From positions 140,506 to 204,505 of the forward strand of contig NZ_PNEO01000010.1 in the NCBI RefSeq assembly GCF_002870125.1: DNA of 64,000 bases, given 5' to 3'. A program made the translations under genes and the position numbers. Source of the stretch: Burkholderia sp. WAC0059. Its GTDB lineage: Bacteria > Pseudomonadota > Gammaproteobacteria > Burkholderiales > Burkholderiaceae. Of this stretch, positions 63,701-64,000 are shown one piece after another. The notes beneath the pieces were generated by a model that saw only the letters and a list, made by a program, of their open reading frames with translations, did not search any database and was not told where the DNA came from. Within the stretch, counting starts at the first letter, position 1. The number at the start of each line of letters is the position of its first letter.

Positions 63701-63852
63701 TAGAAGGTCTGCACCTGGATGGTCGGGTAATCGACGTTGGGCAGCGACGAGACCGGCAGGAACCGTACCGAGACGATCCCCACGAGCACGACGGCGACCA
63801 TCAGCAGCGACGTGGCTACTGGCCTCAGAATGAACAGACGGGAAAAGTTCAT
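60739..63852 (-). CDS. mdtB: RND multidrug efflux transporter subunit MdtB-type
   Basis: A 1037-residue RND pump subunit: NFSRLFILRPVATSLLMVA, ATGFVVDDSIVMIENIVRYLE and IGIVKKNAIMIVDFALEAERE. Length normal. In E. coli MdtB and MdtC form a heterotrimer, and the adjacent mdtC gene here suggests the same. ATG 63852, 18 bases after the preceding adaptor gene. Confidence 0.95.
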   Translation of the reverse strand: MNFSRLFILRPVATSLLMVAVVLVGIVSVRFLPVSSLPNVDYPTIQVQTFYPGASPEVMATTVTAPLEVQLGEIPGLQQMVSYSSEGASVITLQFDLSLNLDVAEQDVQQAINAANSYLPTGLPAPPTYAKVNPADQPILTLAITSKSMSLTQLQDAANNRLATKISEVQGVGLVTTAGGNVPAVRVEADPQKLAAYGLNIDDLRTLLADINVSQPKGNFDGPELDYTINANDQISDPNDYLNSVIAYQNGAPVYLRDVARVSSAAEDVEQGAWYNRQPAIVLNIQRQPGANVIATVGQIMRELPTLESTLPAGMQVTVVSNSTGVIRSSVSDAAFELLLSIVLVVLVIFVFLRNVPATIIPSISVPVSLIGTLAVMYELNYSIDNLSLMALIIATGFVVDDSIVMIENIVRYLEEGKSPLEAALEGAGQIGFTILSLTISLIAVLIPLLFMGGVIGRLFSEFAVTLAVTIVISAVVSLTVVPMLCARILRAQAQRAPSRFERFSEGIFERTLAAYERGLRWVLDHQVLTLCVATGTVVLTLVLYVVIPKGLFPVQDVGVIQGITVADNSVSYFEMAKRQAALADLILKDPDVVSLTSYVGIDGTNPTLNNGRFLINLRDHDRRSLTAAQIARRIEGEVTQVPGIRLYLQPEQDLTLDTTVSRNQYSFVLRGPNQQAFNKYVPALIAKMRQVPSITDVTSDLNTDGLSIDVELNRQLAARYGITAATVDNLLYDALGQRIVSTIFQQSDQYRVILVAKPEALPTVESLGNLYLPSQTSSSGQVPLSAVATISVTHSPLMISHLAQFPSVTISFNLAHGASLSAAVSEIRKVEQQVNLPPSITSTFQGAAQAFEDSLSSEVYLLVAALVAVYIVLGVLYESYVHPVTILSTLPSAGIGALLALMIAGSDLDVIGIIGIVLLIGIVKKNAIMIVDFALEAEREHGKSSYDAIFEASLLRFRPILMTTLAAMLGALPMLLGTGTGSELRRPLGLAIIGGLTVSQLLTLFTTPVIYLLFDRLGQRFGRRRRSSEGPAGSAP

Positions 63853-63870
63853 CGGCTGGCGGCCCGCGAC

Positions 63871-64000
63871 TTACGATGCCTGCGACGCGGCGGCCGCGTC
63901 CGATGCGCGCGCGTGCCGGCGGTGGCCGCGAGCGCCGCTGCCCGCGGCCGGGCCCGACGCGTCGTCCGCGTCCGCCGCCGCGCCCGAGGCCGGCCGCGCG
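63871..64000 (-). CDS. RND efflux periplasmic adaptor, C-terminal end (partial)
   Basis: A frame open to the window edge ends with TAA at 63871, 18 bases before mdtB. About 43 residues are seen, ending GARGHRRHARASDAAAASQAS, a basic then Ala-rich tail as in Burkholderia MdtA-type adaptors. The assignment relies on position in the operon, since the tail itself is not diagnostic. Confidence 0.55.
   Translation of the reverse strand, partial: ARPASGAAADADDASGPAAGSGARGHRRHARASDAAAASQAS

Overview
The window is high-GC betaproteobacterial DNA, most likely Burkholderia sensu lato. This rests on family recognition and on the core block tRNA-Ala(GGC) - gltX - patatin lipoprotein - NlpC/P60 - yejFEBA - fabI, an order I associate with Burkholderia chromosomes; no species is claimed. 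I see no insertion sequence, prophage, CRISPR array or replication origin. Coding is dense, with tight operons, many GTG/TTG starts and many ATGA/GTGA overlaps.

Layout. 1-4 kb: 3' end of a LysR regulator, then a leftward pair made of a YfdC-like formate/nitrite-family transporter and a YdeP-like molybdopterin oxidoreductase. 4-16 kb: core block (tRNA-Ala, gltX, patatin lipoprotein, NlpC/P60 peptidase, yejABEF peptide importer, fabI). 15.7-19.1 kb: a frameshifted PXPV-repeat gene, an Aer-like aerotaxis receptor behind a sigma-28-type promoter, a small ribbon-helix-helix protein and a thioredoxin-fold-like protein sharing an operator-like motif. 19.6-26.8 kb: a six-gene operon related to hydrogenase-4/formate hydrogenlyase (hyfB, C, E, F, G, I) whose large subunit has lost all four nickel-iron cysteines. 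27-47 kb: a catabolic block with five secondary transporters of the major facilitator type or alike, two carboxymuconolactone decarboxylase-like proteins, a 3-hydroxyisobutyrate-type dehydrogenase, bicupin, zinc alcohol dehydrogenase, aldehyde dehydrogenase, NIPSNAP protein, a lactonase-type metallo-hydrolase, two FCD-type GntR regulators, and an embedded four-carbon sugar-acid operon (KdgT-type permease, DtnK kinase, PdxA2 dehydrogenase, DeoR regulator). 47.5-53.8 kb: sulfotransferase, AtoE-type transporter, copper operon (DUF2946 - barrel protein - copC - copD), membrane protein. 54-64 kb: a DJ-1/PfpI protein divergent from a GlxA-type regulator, then an mdtABC-type RND efflux operon ending with its outer-membrane lipoprotein.

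How they work together. The strongest lead is the Hyf-like operon: complex-I-type membrane and NuoB/NuoCD-like subunits without hydrogenase chemistry, so probably an energy-converting hydrogenase-related (Ehr) ion pump with an unknown electron partner. Second, four catabolic transcription units in 27-47 kb carry the same TGT-N3-ACA core (TGTATGACA or one mismatch), in two cases exactly inside the -35/-10 spacer of otherwise matching promoters, which points to one FCD-GntR regulon controlling a pathway whose substrate I cannot name. Third, the ribbon-helix-helix gene and its redoxin-like neighbour share TGTTAATCA-n-ATTA sites, one filling a promoter spacer.
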